Of a DNA stretch of 64,000 bases, positions 48,876 through 56,680 are shown piece after piece; position 1 is the first letter of the stretch; the number at the start of each line of letters is the position of its first letter. The notes under the pieces were generated by a model. The model was not told where the DNA came from and searched no databases. It was given only the letters and a program-made list of their open reading frames with translations. The DNA is taken from positions 224,202-288,201 of the forward strand of contig NZ_VSKS01000010.1 of the NCBI RefSeq assembly GCF_008312835.1. Reading direction: 5' to 3'. The translations under genes were made by a program, and so were the position numbers. The stretch is from Streptomyces marokkonensis (GTDB lineage Bacteria; Actinomycetota; Actinomycetes; Streptomycetales; Streptomycetaceae).

Positions 48876-51287
48876 TCAGCCCACCCGGATCCCCACGATG
48901 CACGTGTCGTCGTCGGTGTCCGACCTGCTGTACGTCAGCAGGCGGTCGAGCCGCTGGTCGAGCGTGCCCGGAACCGTGGCGGCGGTGGACAGCAGATGGG
49001 TCAGGGACTCCTCCACGCTGAGGTCCCGGCGCTCGATCAGCCCGTCCGTGTACATGAGCAGATTGTCCCCGGCGGCCAGCCGCACCTCCGCCTCCTCGTA
49101 CGACGCCTCCGGTACGGCACCGAGCAGCAGCCCGCGCACCAGCGGCAGCGGGGCCGCCTCGGAACCCCGCACCAGCACCGGGGGCAGATGACCCGCACGG
49201 GCCCACCGCAGGGTGCACGAGGCCGGGTCGTACAGGCCGCAGACCGCGGTGGCGGTGACCGCGCCCGTCAGATGATGCGCCACGATGTTCAGCCACGACA
49301 GCAGCTGCCCGGGGCCCGCGCCGGTGACGGCGAGACCGCGCAGCGCGTTGCGCAGGACGACCATGCTGGTCGCCGCCTCTATGCCGTGACCGGCGACGTC
49401 ACCCACGCACAGCAGCACAAGGCCGGACGGCAGCACCACGGCGTCGTACCAGTCGCCGCCCACCAGCTGCTCGGCCTCCGCGGGCCGGTAGCGGACGGCC
49501 ACGTCGAGGTCCGGCACCTGCAGCGGCGCCTGGGCGGGCGGCATGATGGCGCGCTGCAGCTGCAGCGCCAGCCGGTCCCGCTCGCTGGCGTGCTGTTCGG
49601 TGTGCGCCAGCTGGTCGCGGGTCGCCGCCAGCGCCACCTCCGTCCAGTGCTGCGCGGAGATGTCCTGGTAGGCGCCGCGGGTGGTGAGCAGCCGTCCGTC
49701 GGTGTCCAGGACCGGCTCGGCGACGACCCGGATGTGCCGGGTCACCCCGTCGGGCCGCTGCAGCCGGAAGGCCGCCGAGGCCGGGCGCCTGTGGTGCAGC
49801 AGCGTGCGCAGGAAACGGCCGATGGTGACGGCGTCGTCCGGGTGGGCGTGCGCGGGCAGCTCCTCCAGCGGCACCGGAGGGCTCGACTCCGGGCGCCCGT
49901 ACAGGTCGAAGAGCTGCCCGTTCCAGGTGATCTCCCCGGTCAGCAGGTTCTCCTCGAAGCCGCCGATCCGGCCGAGCCGCTGGGCGTGCTGCAGAAGGCT
50001 CGCCAGGCGGGCGGTCTCGTCCTCGATGCGCCAGATGAACAGCAGACCGGCGCCGTGCCGGGTGACACTGATGTCCGCGACCGCCGACAGCGGCACCTGG
50101 TCCACCAGCGCGGTCAGATGCATGCGCCGGGCCCGGAACGGCTCACCCGTGGCGTACACCCGCTCGATCCGCTGGAACAGCTCGCTCTGCCCGGCGGCCA
50201 TCGGGTACGCCTCCAGCAGCAGCGCCCCGCTGACCATGGCCCGCGGGCGGCCGGCCGGGTCGAGGAAGCGGCCGTTGACGTGCTGGATGCGGAAGTCCAG
50301 CAGGTTGCCGGAGGGATCGAGGTGCGGCACGAGCACGAGGGCCGGGTCGTACAGCCCGTCGGCCAGGTCCATCAGCTCCGCCGCGTCCGGCAGCGCCTGC
50401 GGCTCCCGGACCGGGCCGCTCGGCGGGGTGTACGTCTCCAGGGTGTGCGCGCACAGCTCGGCCAGGGCCTCCACCTGGCGGACGATCTGCGGCGGCTGCT
50501 CGGGCAGAGGAGCGGGCCAGACGATCTCCAGCACGCCGTACACGCGCCCTCCGGTACCGGCGGGCACGGCCGCCCTGCCCCCGTCCGGGAAGTGGTGCCG
50601 GCCCACGCTGGGCAGGCCCCGCTCGGCCGCCGACCCGATCCACAGGCCGTCACGCTCCGCCAGCGCGCACCGGGCGACCGTCGCCACGTCCGGCGGTACG
50701 TAGTACCAGCGCGCCGCCTCGGCCGGGGAGAACCCGGCGCTGCCCGCCAGGTTGAGCGACCCGTCGGCACCGGCCGCCCAGATCGCCACGGCCACCGCGC
50801 CCAGCGGGCGCAGCGCCTGTTCGAGGAGGGACTCGGCCACGGCCTGTGTGTCGTCCGCGGCCAGCGCCCCGCTCTCGGCCGCCCGCAGCCGTACGGCGGC
50901 AGGCTCCGGTCCCGCTTGCTCGGCGGCCCGGGTGGCGGCCAGGAACGCGTCCGTCACCTCCGACATCCGGTCCCGGGCGGCCTGGTTGATGACCTCGACC
51001 GCGAACTCCAGCTGGGTCGTCCCGGCCTGCTCCGTCAGCTCGGTGAGCTGGCGGGCCGCCTGTGCGGGACCGCACCCCAGACGCTCGACCAGGATGCCCT
51101 TGGCGAGTTCGATCAGCGCCCGGCCCTCGGCCTCGGCCTGCGCCGCCCGCACCTCGCGGCTGAGCCGCTCCACGGTGGCCGCGAGCCTGCCCACGGGCGA
51201 GTCGGCGGACACCCCCGCGGGTCCCCTCGGCGGGGGGTCGAGCCGGACATCGGGCCGTGGCTCGTCGTGATGCTCCGTGATGCTCAT
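48876..51287 (-). CDS. Multi-domain PP2C phosphatase (ANTAR-like, GAF, PAS, SpoIIE)
   Basis: An 803-residue cytosolic sensor-phosphatase. Domains in order: an ANTAR-like helical segment (ALIELAKGILVERLGCGPAQ AARQLTELTEQAG, residues ~55-100), a GAF domain (~150-290), PAS-type domain one (~325-440), PAS two (~445-560) with ITWNGQLFDLYGRPES, and SpoIIE phosphatase (~580-800) with VGGDWYDAVVLPSG, CVGDVAGHG, MYTDGLIER and DDDTCIVGI. The ATG at 51287 is preferred over a GTG three codons upstream because of the GAGGAG distance. It lies 43 bases downstream of the hybrid kinase, so it is likely co-transcribed with it. Confidence 0.88.
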   Translation of the reverse strand: MSITEHHDEPRPDVRLDPPPRGPAGVSADSPVGRLAATVERLSREVRAAQAEAEGRALIELAKGILVERLGCGPAQAARQLTELTEQAGTTQLEFAVEVINQAARDRMSEVTDAFLAATRAAEQAGPEPAAVRLRAAESGALAADDTQAVAESLLEQALRPLGAVAVAIWAAGADGSLNLAGSAGFSPAEAARWYYVPPDVATVARCALAERDGLWIGSAAERGLPSVGRHHFPDGGRAAVPAGTGGRVYGVLEIVWPAPLPEQPPQIVRQVEALAELCAHTLETYTPPSGPVREPQALPDAAELMDLADGLYDPALVLVPHLDPSGNLLDFRIQHVNGRFLDPAGRPRAMVSGALLLEAYPMAAGQSELFQRIERVYATGEPFRARRMHLTALVDQVPLSAVADISVTRHGAGLLFIWRIEDETARLASLLQHAQRLGRIGGFEENLLTGEITWNGQLFDLYGRPESSPPVPLEELPAHAHPDDAVTIGRFLRTLLHHRRPASAAFRLQRPDGVTRHIRVVAEPVLDTDGRLLTTRGAYQDISAQHWTEVALAATRDQLAHTEQHASERDRLALQLQRAIMPPAQAPLQVPDLDVAVRYRPAEAEQLVGGDWYDAVVLPSGLVLLCVGDVAGHGIEAATSMVVLRNALRGLAVTGAGPGQLLSWLNIVAHHLTGAVTATAVCGLYDPASCTLRWARAGHLPPVLVRGSEAAPLPLVRGLLLGAVPEASYEEAEVRLAAGDNLLMYTDGLIERRDLSVEESLTHLLSTAATVPGTLDQRLDRLLTYSRSDTDDDTCIVGIRVG

Positions 51288-51330
51288 GGTGCGCACGCTC
51301 CTCGGCGGCTGCGGGGCCCTGCTGCGGGGC

Positions 51331-54300
51331 TCATGCGGGCAGCCAGCGGCGGACGCAGGCGATCAGGGCCTGGGTGTCGACCGGCTTGGTGACGTAGTCG
51401 CTGGCCCCGGAGGCGAGACTCTTCTCCCGGTCCCCGGGCATCGCCTTGGCGGTGACGGCGATGATGGGCAGCTCCGCGTACTGCGGCATGGCGCGGATCT
51501 CGGCCGTGGCGGCGTAGCCGTCCAGCTCGGGCATCATCACGTCCATCAGCACGAGCGCCACCTCGGGGTTGTCCACGAGTCTCTCGATGCCCGCCCGGCC
51601 GTTCTCCGCGTGCAGGACGCGGAAACCGTGCAGCTCGAGGATACCGCTCAGGGCGAAGAGATTGCGCGCGTCGTCGTCGACGACCAGGACGGTCCGGCCG
51701 GAGAACGAGCCGTCCACGACGGTCTGCGGGGCCGGCCGGTGGGCCTCGTCGGTGCGCACCAGCGACAGCACGTCGCCGGGCTCCTCGGCGGACAGGTGCA
51801 GGGCGATGCGTTCGCGCAGCTCGTCGAGGCTGGACACGAACTCCAGGGCCGTGCCCTCGGCATGGGAGCGCACGCTCTCCTCCACCGCCGCGTCGGCCCG
51901 GTGGCCGCTGTGCACCAGCACCGGCACGCTCGCCAGGGCGGAGTCGCCGCGCATCGCCTCGAGGAACCGGGTGACCTCCGCCTCCATGCCGAGCTCCAGC
52001 ACCACGCAGTGACAGGGGTCGGCGGCCAGTGCGCCGGCCGCCTCCTGGGCACCGACGGCGGTGATGATGTCGACCGACGGCCGGGAGGTGCCGTCGCCCT
52101 GGGTGACGTCCTGGACCACGCTCTCCGCGACCAGGGTCAGCAGACCCCGGGGCCGTTCCTCCACGACGAGCAGGCGCCTGGGGCGCTGCCCGGACGCGGT
52201 TCCGCCCGACTCGATCGCCGGCACGGGCCGGGACGACGCGTCGGCCGCCACCTCGGCCGGACGCTGGTCGGCGGTCTGCGCGGGCCGCAGCAGGTCCTCG
52301 AAGTCCGGCCGGGCCACGGGGAGGAACAGCGTGAACGTGCTGCCCTGGCCCGCGACGCTGTCCACGGTGACCGCGCCGCCGAGCAGATGCGCGATCTCCC
52401 GGGTGATGGACAGCCCGAGCCCGGTGCCTCCGTACTTGCGGCTCGTCGTGCCGTCCGCCTGCTGGAAGGCGCCGAAGATCGACTCCAGGTGCTGCTCCTG
52501 GATGCCGACGCCGGTGTCCTGCACCCGGAAGGCCACCACGGGCCCGCCCCGCAGCACACCGCTGGGCACCTCGTCGTCCGGCGCGGGCTCGATCCGCAGC
52601 TCCACCCTGCCGCGCTCGGTGAACTTGACCGCGTTGGACAGCAGGTTGCGCAGCACCTGCCGCAGCCGGGAGTCGTCGGTGAGCAGGTCCGCCGGCGCAC
52701 CCGGGGCCGTCGTCACCGTGAAGTCCAGGCTCTTCTGCATCGTCATGGGCCGGAAGGTGGCCTCGACGTACTCGACGAGCCGGCGCAGCTCCACACGCTC
52801 GGGGCTGACGTCCATCTTCCCGGCCTCGACCTTGGACAGATCGAGGATGTCGTTGATCAGCTGCAGCAGGTCGGAGCCCGCCGAGTGGATGATCTGCGCG
52901 TATTCGACCTGCTTCGGGCTGAGGTTGCGCGAGGGGTTCTGGGCGAGCAGCTGGGCCAGGATCAGCAGGCTGTTCAGCGGGGTGCGCAGCTCGTGGCTCA
53001 TGTTCGCCAGGAACTCCGACTTGTACTTCGAGGCCAGCGACAGCTGCTGGGCCCGCGCCTCCAGCTCCTGCCGGGCGTGCTCGATCTGCAGGTTCTTCGC
53101 CTCGATGTCGCGGTTCTGCGACGCCAGCAGCGCGGCCTTGTCCTCCAGTTCGGCGTTGGAGCGCTGGAGTTCCTCCTGCTGGGCCTGCAACTCCGCCGAG
53201 CGTTCCTGCAGTTCGGCGGTGAGCCGCTGCGACTCGGTCAGCAGTTCGTCGGTGCGGGCGTTGGCCACGATGGTGTTGACGTTGACGCCGATGGTCTCCA
53301 TCAGCTGGACCAGGAAGTCCTGGTGGATCTGGGTGAACGGGGTCACCGACGCCAGCTCGATGACGCCCAGCACCTGGCCCTCGACCACGATGGGCAGCAG
53401 CACCAGCGCGCTCGGCACCACCTGGCCGAGCCCGGAGGAGATCGTCACGTAGTCCGGCGGCAGCTGGTCCACCGTGATCGTGCGGCGGCTGCGGGCGGCC
53501 TGGCCGACCAGGGTGCGGCCGAAGGGGAAGCGGGTGGGCCGGCCGTCGTCGTCGGGGTAGCCGTAGGAGCCGACGAGCCGCAGCTCCGGACCCTCGTCAC
53601 CCTCCTCGGCGAGATAGAAGGCGCCGTACTGGGCCGACACCAGCGGCACCAGCTCGTCCATGATCAGCTCGGCGACCACGGGCAGGTCGCGGTGTCCCTG
53701 CATCAGCCCGGAGACCCGGGCGAGATTCGTCTTGAGCCAGTCCTGTTCCTGGTTGGCCCGGGTCGTCTCGCGCAGGGACTCCACCATCGCGTTGATGTTG
53801 TCCTTGAGTTCGGCGACCTCGCCGGACGCCTCAACGGAGATCGAGCGCGTCAGATCGCCCTCGGCGACGGCGCTGGTGACCTGCGCGATCGCGCGGACCT
53901 GCCGGGTCAGGTTGCCCGCCAGTTCGTTGACGTTCTCGGTGAGCCGCTTCCAGGTGCCGGAGACGCCCTCGACCTCGGCCTGGCCGCCGAGGCGTCCTTC
54001 GGTGCCGACCTCGCGGGCGACGCGGGTGACCTCGTCGGCGAAGGCGGAGAGCTGGTCGACCATCGTGTTGATGGTGGTCTTCAGCTCGAGGATCTCCCCG
54101 CGCGCGTCGACGTCGATCTTCTTCGACAGGTCGCCCCTGGCCACGGCGGTCGTCACCAGCGCGATGTTGCGCACCTGGCCGGTGAGGTTGTTGGCCATGG
54201 AGTTGACGTTGTCGGTGAGGTCCTTCCAGGTGCCGGCGACGCCGGGCACATGGGCCTGGCCGCCGAGGCGTCCCTCGGTGCCGACCTCGCGGGCGACGCG

Positions 54301-55329
54301 GGTGACCTCGTCGGCGAACGCCGACAGCGTGTCCACCATCGTGTTGATGACGTCGGCCAGCGCGGCGACCTCGCCCGCGGCCTCGACCCTGATCCGCTGC
54401 GACAGGTCGCCGCGGCCGACGGCGGACGCGACCTGGGCGATGGAGCGGACCTGACCGGTCAGGTTGGACGCCATCACGTTGACGTTGTCGGTGAGGTCCT
54501 TCCAGGTGCCGGAGACACCCCGCACCTGCGCCTGGCCGCCGAGGCGTCCTTCGGTGCCGACCTCGCGGGCGACGCGGGTGACCTCGTCGGCGAAGGCGGA
54601 GAGCTGGTCGACCATCGTGTTGATGGTGTTCTTGAGCTCGAGGATCTCGCCGCGGGCGTCGACCGTGATCTTCTGCGACAGATCGCCCTTGGCGACGGCG
54701 GTCGCCACCAGCGCGATGTTGCGGACCTGGCCGGTGAGGTTGCCGGCCATGAAGTTCACCGAGTGGGTCAGATCACGCCAGGTCCCCTTCACACCCTGCA
54801 CGTCGGCCTGGCCGCCGAGGCGTCCTTCGGTGCCGACCTCGCGGGCGACGCGGGTGACCTCGTCGGCGAAGGCGGAGAGCTGGTCGACCATCGTGTTGAT
54901 GGTGTTCTTGAGCTCGAGGATCTCGCCGCGGGCGTCGACCGTGATCTTCTGCGACAGATCGCCCTTGGCGACGGCCGTCGTCACCTGGGCCACGTTGCGC
55001 ACCTGCGCGGTGAGATTGCCCGCCATGGCGTTCACCGAGTCCGTCAGGTCGGCCCAGGTGCCCGAGACCCCCGGCACCTGCGCCTGCCCGCCCAGGGCCC
55101 CCTCGGTGCCGACCTCGCGGGCCACGCGGGTCACCTCGGAGGTGAACACCGACAACTGGTCCACCATGCCGTTGAAGACCTTGGCGATGTCGCCCATGAG
55201 GCCGTCCGCGTCGTCCGGCAGCCGGGTGCCGAAGTCCCCGTCCCGTACCGCCGTCAGCCCCGCGAGAAGCCGCCTCAGCTCCTCGTCCCCCGGAGCCGTG
55301 TCGGTCCCCTCGGTGCTCTTGCTGGTCAT
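51331..55329 (-). CDS. Poly-HAMP hybrid histidine kinase with GAF and two receiver domains
   Basis: A 1332-residue soluble hybrid kinase without membrane segments. Residues 1-~535 are a HAMP array: five units of 92 residues (the second to fifth at 116-483), each with [10 protein letters not shown] and [12 protein letters not shown]. Then GAF (~550-690), coiled coil (~695-775), HisKA with phospho-His in [16 protein letters not shown], HATPase (N-box [27 protein letters not shown]), a degenerate receiver-like segment (~1045-1165, [10 protein letters not shown] without the acidic pair) and a true receiver (~1195-1325, [32 protein letters not shown]). GAGGG lies six bases before the ATG. A SigB-type promoter at 55502-55526 serves it. 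It resembles OsaA-type multi-HAMP kinases. Confidence 0.9.
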   Translation of the reverse strand: MTSKSTEGTDTAPGDEELRRLLAGLTAVRDGDFGTRLPDDADGLMGDIAKVFNGMVDQLSVFTSEVTRVAREVGTEGALGGQAQVPGVSGTWADLTDSVNAMAGNLTAQVRNVAQVTTAVAKGDLSQKITVDARGEILELKNTINTMVDQLSAFADEVTRVAREVGTEGRLGGQADVQGVKGTWRDLTHSVNFMAGNLTGQVRNIALVATAVAKGDLSQKITVDARGEILELKNTINTMVDQLSAFADEVTRVAREVGTEGRLGGQAQVRGVSGTWKDLTDNVNVMASNLTGQVRSIAQVASAVGRGDLSQRIRVEAAGEVAALADVINTMVDTLSAFADEVTRVAREVGTEGRLGGQAHVPGVAGTWKDLTDNVNSMANNLTGQVRNIALVTTAVARGDLSKKIDVDARGEILELKTTINTMVDQLSAFADEVTRVAREVGTEGRLGGQAEVEGVSGTWKRLTENVNELAGNLTRQVRAIAQVTSAVAEGDLTRSISVEASGEVAELKDNINAMVESLRETTRANQEQDWLKTNLARVSGLMQGHRDLPVVAELIMDELVPLVSAQYGAFYLAEEGDEGPELRLVGSYGYPDDDGRPTRFPFGRTLVGQAARSRRTITVDQLPPDYVTISSGLGQVVPSALVLLPIVVEGQVLGVIELASVTPFTQIHQDFLVQLMETIGVNVNTIVANARTDELLTESQRLTAELQERSAELQAQQEELQRSNAELEDKAALLASQNRDIEAKNLQIEHARQELEARAQQLSLASKYKSEFLANMSHELRTPLNSLLILAQLLAQNPSRNLSPKQVEYAQIIHSAGSDLLQLINDILDLSKVEAGKMDVSPERVELRRLVEYVEATFRPMTMQKSLDFTVTTAPGAPADLLTDDSRLRQVLRNLLSNAVKFTERGRVELRIEPAPDDEVPSGVLRGGPVVAFRVQDTGVGIQEQHLESIFGAFQQADGTTSRKYGGTGLGLSITREIAHLLGGAVTVDSVAGQGSTFTLFLPVARPDFEDLLRPAQTADQRPAEVAADASSRPVPAIESGGTASGQRPRRLLVVEERPRGLLTLVAESVVQDVTQGDGTSRPSVDIITAVGAQEAAGALAADPCHCVVLELGMEAEVTRFLEAMRGDSALASVPVLVHSGHRADAAVEESVRSHAEGTALEFVSSLDELRERIALHLSAEEPGDVLSLVRTDEAHRPAPQTVVDGSFSGRTVLVVDDDARNLFALSGILELHGFRVLHAENGRAGIERLVDNPEVALVLMDVMMPELDGYAATAEIRAMPQYAELPIIAVTAKAMPGDREKSLASGASDYVTKPVDTQALIACVRRWLPA
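53881..54984 (-). repeat. Four consecutive 276-base HAMP repeat units
   Basis: Residues 116-483 of the hybrid kinase, four units of exactly 92 codons. Long stretches are identical at base level, for example around the codons for [17 protein letters not shown] in each unit; the first unit (54985-55329) has a variant copy of this motif. The near-identity suggests recent expansion or gene conversion and makes the tract prone to recombination and to assembly collapse. Confidence 0.9.
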
Positions 55330-55480
55330 GCGCACCCTCGTTCCGGCAGAGTCAGTGCACGTTTCCGCAGTTCACGGATGTGCGCGATGAGAAATACGCC
55401 GCAGGCTAACCCACGCGACCGGTGCGGAACAAAGCGTGGGGGCGACCCCGAAACCGGTCCGGGAAATACCCGGCGGACGT

Positions 55481-55505
55481 GCATGGCTTCGTTCCGGACG
55501 GGTAC
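55481..55505 (+). promoter_or_regulatory. SigB-type promoter, rightward
   Basis: GCAT (55481-55484), 15-base spacer, GGGTAC (55500-55505). It reads toward the PRC-barrel gene at 55674, giving a leader of about 160 bases. The -10 is part of the palindromic GGGTACCC (55500-55507) that also serves the leftward promoter. Confidence 0.62.
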
Positions 55506-55526
55506 CCGGCCCGATTTCGCGGAGGC
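55502..55526 (-). promoter_or_regulatory. SigB-type promoter, leftward
   Basis: On the minus strand, GCCT (55526-55523), 15-base spacer, GGGTAC (55507-55502). It reads toward the hybrid kinase at 55329 with a leader of about 165 bases. Its -10 overlaps that of the rightward promoter by four bases, so the two polymerases cannot bind together. Confidence 0.55.
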
Positions 55527-55673
55527 CGGGGCAGCCGGCCCGACCGCGCCCGGTATCCGGCCCGTACCTTTCGAATGCACGGGCGCCCGGAGGGTATTGG
55601 CTGCTGTGGAGGCGGGCGGGCGGCGACGCCGTCCGCTCCGCACGGCAGACATCCACCGGGGAGGCAACGAGTA

Positions 55674-56045
55674 GTGCCCATCGACAGCATCTGGTCGTAC
55701 GCGCCGGGCCTGAGCGGCGTTCCGGAGCAGGACCTGACGGACTACACCGTCGTCGCGAGCGACGGCACCATCGGCCATGTGGACCGGCAGGCCGACCACC
55801 ACGGGATGCGGCACCTCGTCGTCGACACCGGTGTGTGGGTGTTCGGCCGCAGTGTCCTGGTCCCGGTCGGTCTCGTCACCGGGGTGCACCCGGGGGAGCG
55901 GAGGGTGACGGTGTCGTGCACCCGGGCCGAGGTGAAGGCGGCCCCCCGGTTCCAGACGGACAGCGAGACGATGGACCCGGGCTACCTCACCGCGGTCGGT
56001 GACTACTATCACAGGCTGCCCGCCCGCGAGGAGCCCGCCGGGTGA
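55674..56045 (+). CDS. PRC-barrel domain protein
   Basis: A 123-residue protein with a PRC-barrel (LTDYTVVASDGTIGHVDRQADHHGMRHLVVDTG and VLVPVGLVTGVHPGERRVTV), ending in a helix (MDPGYLTAVGDYYHRL). This two-part layout is the DUF2171-like PRC family of Streptomyces stress loci. GTG start with GGGGAGG nine bases upstream. It is divergent from the hybrid kinase and shares its promoter core. Function unknown; a stress-protective or signalling-adaptor role is the best guess. Confidence 0.85.
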   Translation: MPIDSIWSYAPGLSGVPEQDLTDYTVVASDGTIGHVDRQADHHGMRHLVVDTGVWVFGRSVLVPVGLVTGVHPGERRVTVSCTRAEVKAAPRFQTDSETMDPGYLTAVGDYYHRLPAREEPAG

Positions 56046-56050
56046 GGCCC

Positions 56051-56068
56051 GCCGCCGGAGACGGCGGC
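56051..56068. terminator. GC hairpin between convergent genes
   Basis: GCCGCCG (56051-56057) pairs with CGGCGGC (56062-56068), with a GAGA tetraloop (a GNRA-type, very stable). It is six bases after the PRC-barrel stop and before the convergent ATP-binding gene's stop at 56095. Confidence 0.5.
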
Positions 56069-56094
56069 CGGTCCGGCGGTCCGGGAGGGCGCGC

Positions 56095-56529
56095 TCACCA
56101 CGGCAGGAAGACGTGGATGTCCTTCCCGTGGTCGCCCGCGACGACACTGACCTGATCGCACAGCGTGTGGATCAGGTGCCAGCCGATCCCGCCGCCCCCG
56201 CTGTTCGGATGGAAGGGCCGCGGGGCCGGCTCGGTGGTGCTGGTGTCGTGCATCACCACGTGCACCCCGTCGAACGTCCTGCGCAGACGCAACTGGAAGG
56301 GGCCCGGCGCGTACTGGACCGCGTTGGCGGCCAGTTCCGTGACCACCAGGAGGATGTCGTCCCAGTGCTCCGGAGCCGACGGCGCCGACACGCGGGCCAG
56401 GTCGAAGAGGAACTCCTCCGCGACCATGCGTGCGTCCGTCACATCGTGCAGCTCCCCCGGGAAGCTGGCGATGCGGCTCGTGATCTCCTCGCCGGCCAGT
56501 GTCCTGTCCCCATGCCGCTCGGCTGCCAT
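56095..56529 (-). CDS. ATP-binding protein, anti-sigma (RsbW-like) HATPase
   Basis: A 144-residue HATPase_c_2 protein. N-box DILLVVTELAANAVQYAPGP, loop MHDTSTTEPAPRPFHPNSGG, and the late GGGGIGWHLIHTLCDQVSVV are standard for Streptomyces anti-sigma-like ATPases. The G2 region with extra glycines should bind ATP. It is convergent with the PRC-barrel gene. It may pair with the nearby STAS protein or one of the two sigma factors; direct evidence is absent. Confidence 0.87.
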   Translation of the reverse strand: MAAERHGDRTLAGEEITSRIASFPGELHDVTDARMVAEEFLFDLARVSAPSAPEHWDDILLVVTELAANAVQYAPGPFQLRLRRTFDGVHVVMHDTSTTEPAPRPFHPNSGGGGIGWHLIHTLCDQVSVVAGDHGKDIHVFLPW

Positions 56530-56680
56530 CTCGCCTTCCGTGCCCCGGCACAGCGGGGCTGTGGTTCGCGTCCTGTGCGTCCTCCGCTCTGTGGGTTCCC
56601 GCGACGCGGGAGCCTACGCGCCCGCATGCCCGGGCGCCGTCGGTGACAAACACATGACCGACCGGAGGCGGCCCCGGCGC

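Larger units (their letters stand above)
55336..55673. other. Divergent intergenic region, 338 bases
   Basis: This lies between the hybrid kinase (left) and the PRC-barrel gene (right). It holds two overlapping SigB-type promoters (55481-55526) and roughly 150-170 bases of leader on each side. No convincing ORF with a ribosome site was seen within the leaders. The long leaders on both sides may hold regulatory RNA structure. Confidence 0.55.

Noticed and set aside
53881-54984. Tandem repeat tract considered as CRISPR or a minisatellite
   Set aside because: The period is exactly 92 codons within an open HAMP-containing frame; there are no spacers or palindromic repeats.
51331-55329. Identifying the kinase specifically as OsaA
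   Set aside because: It has multi-HAMP and hybrid features in common, but the known OsaA is longer and paired with OsaB, which is not seen here.
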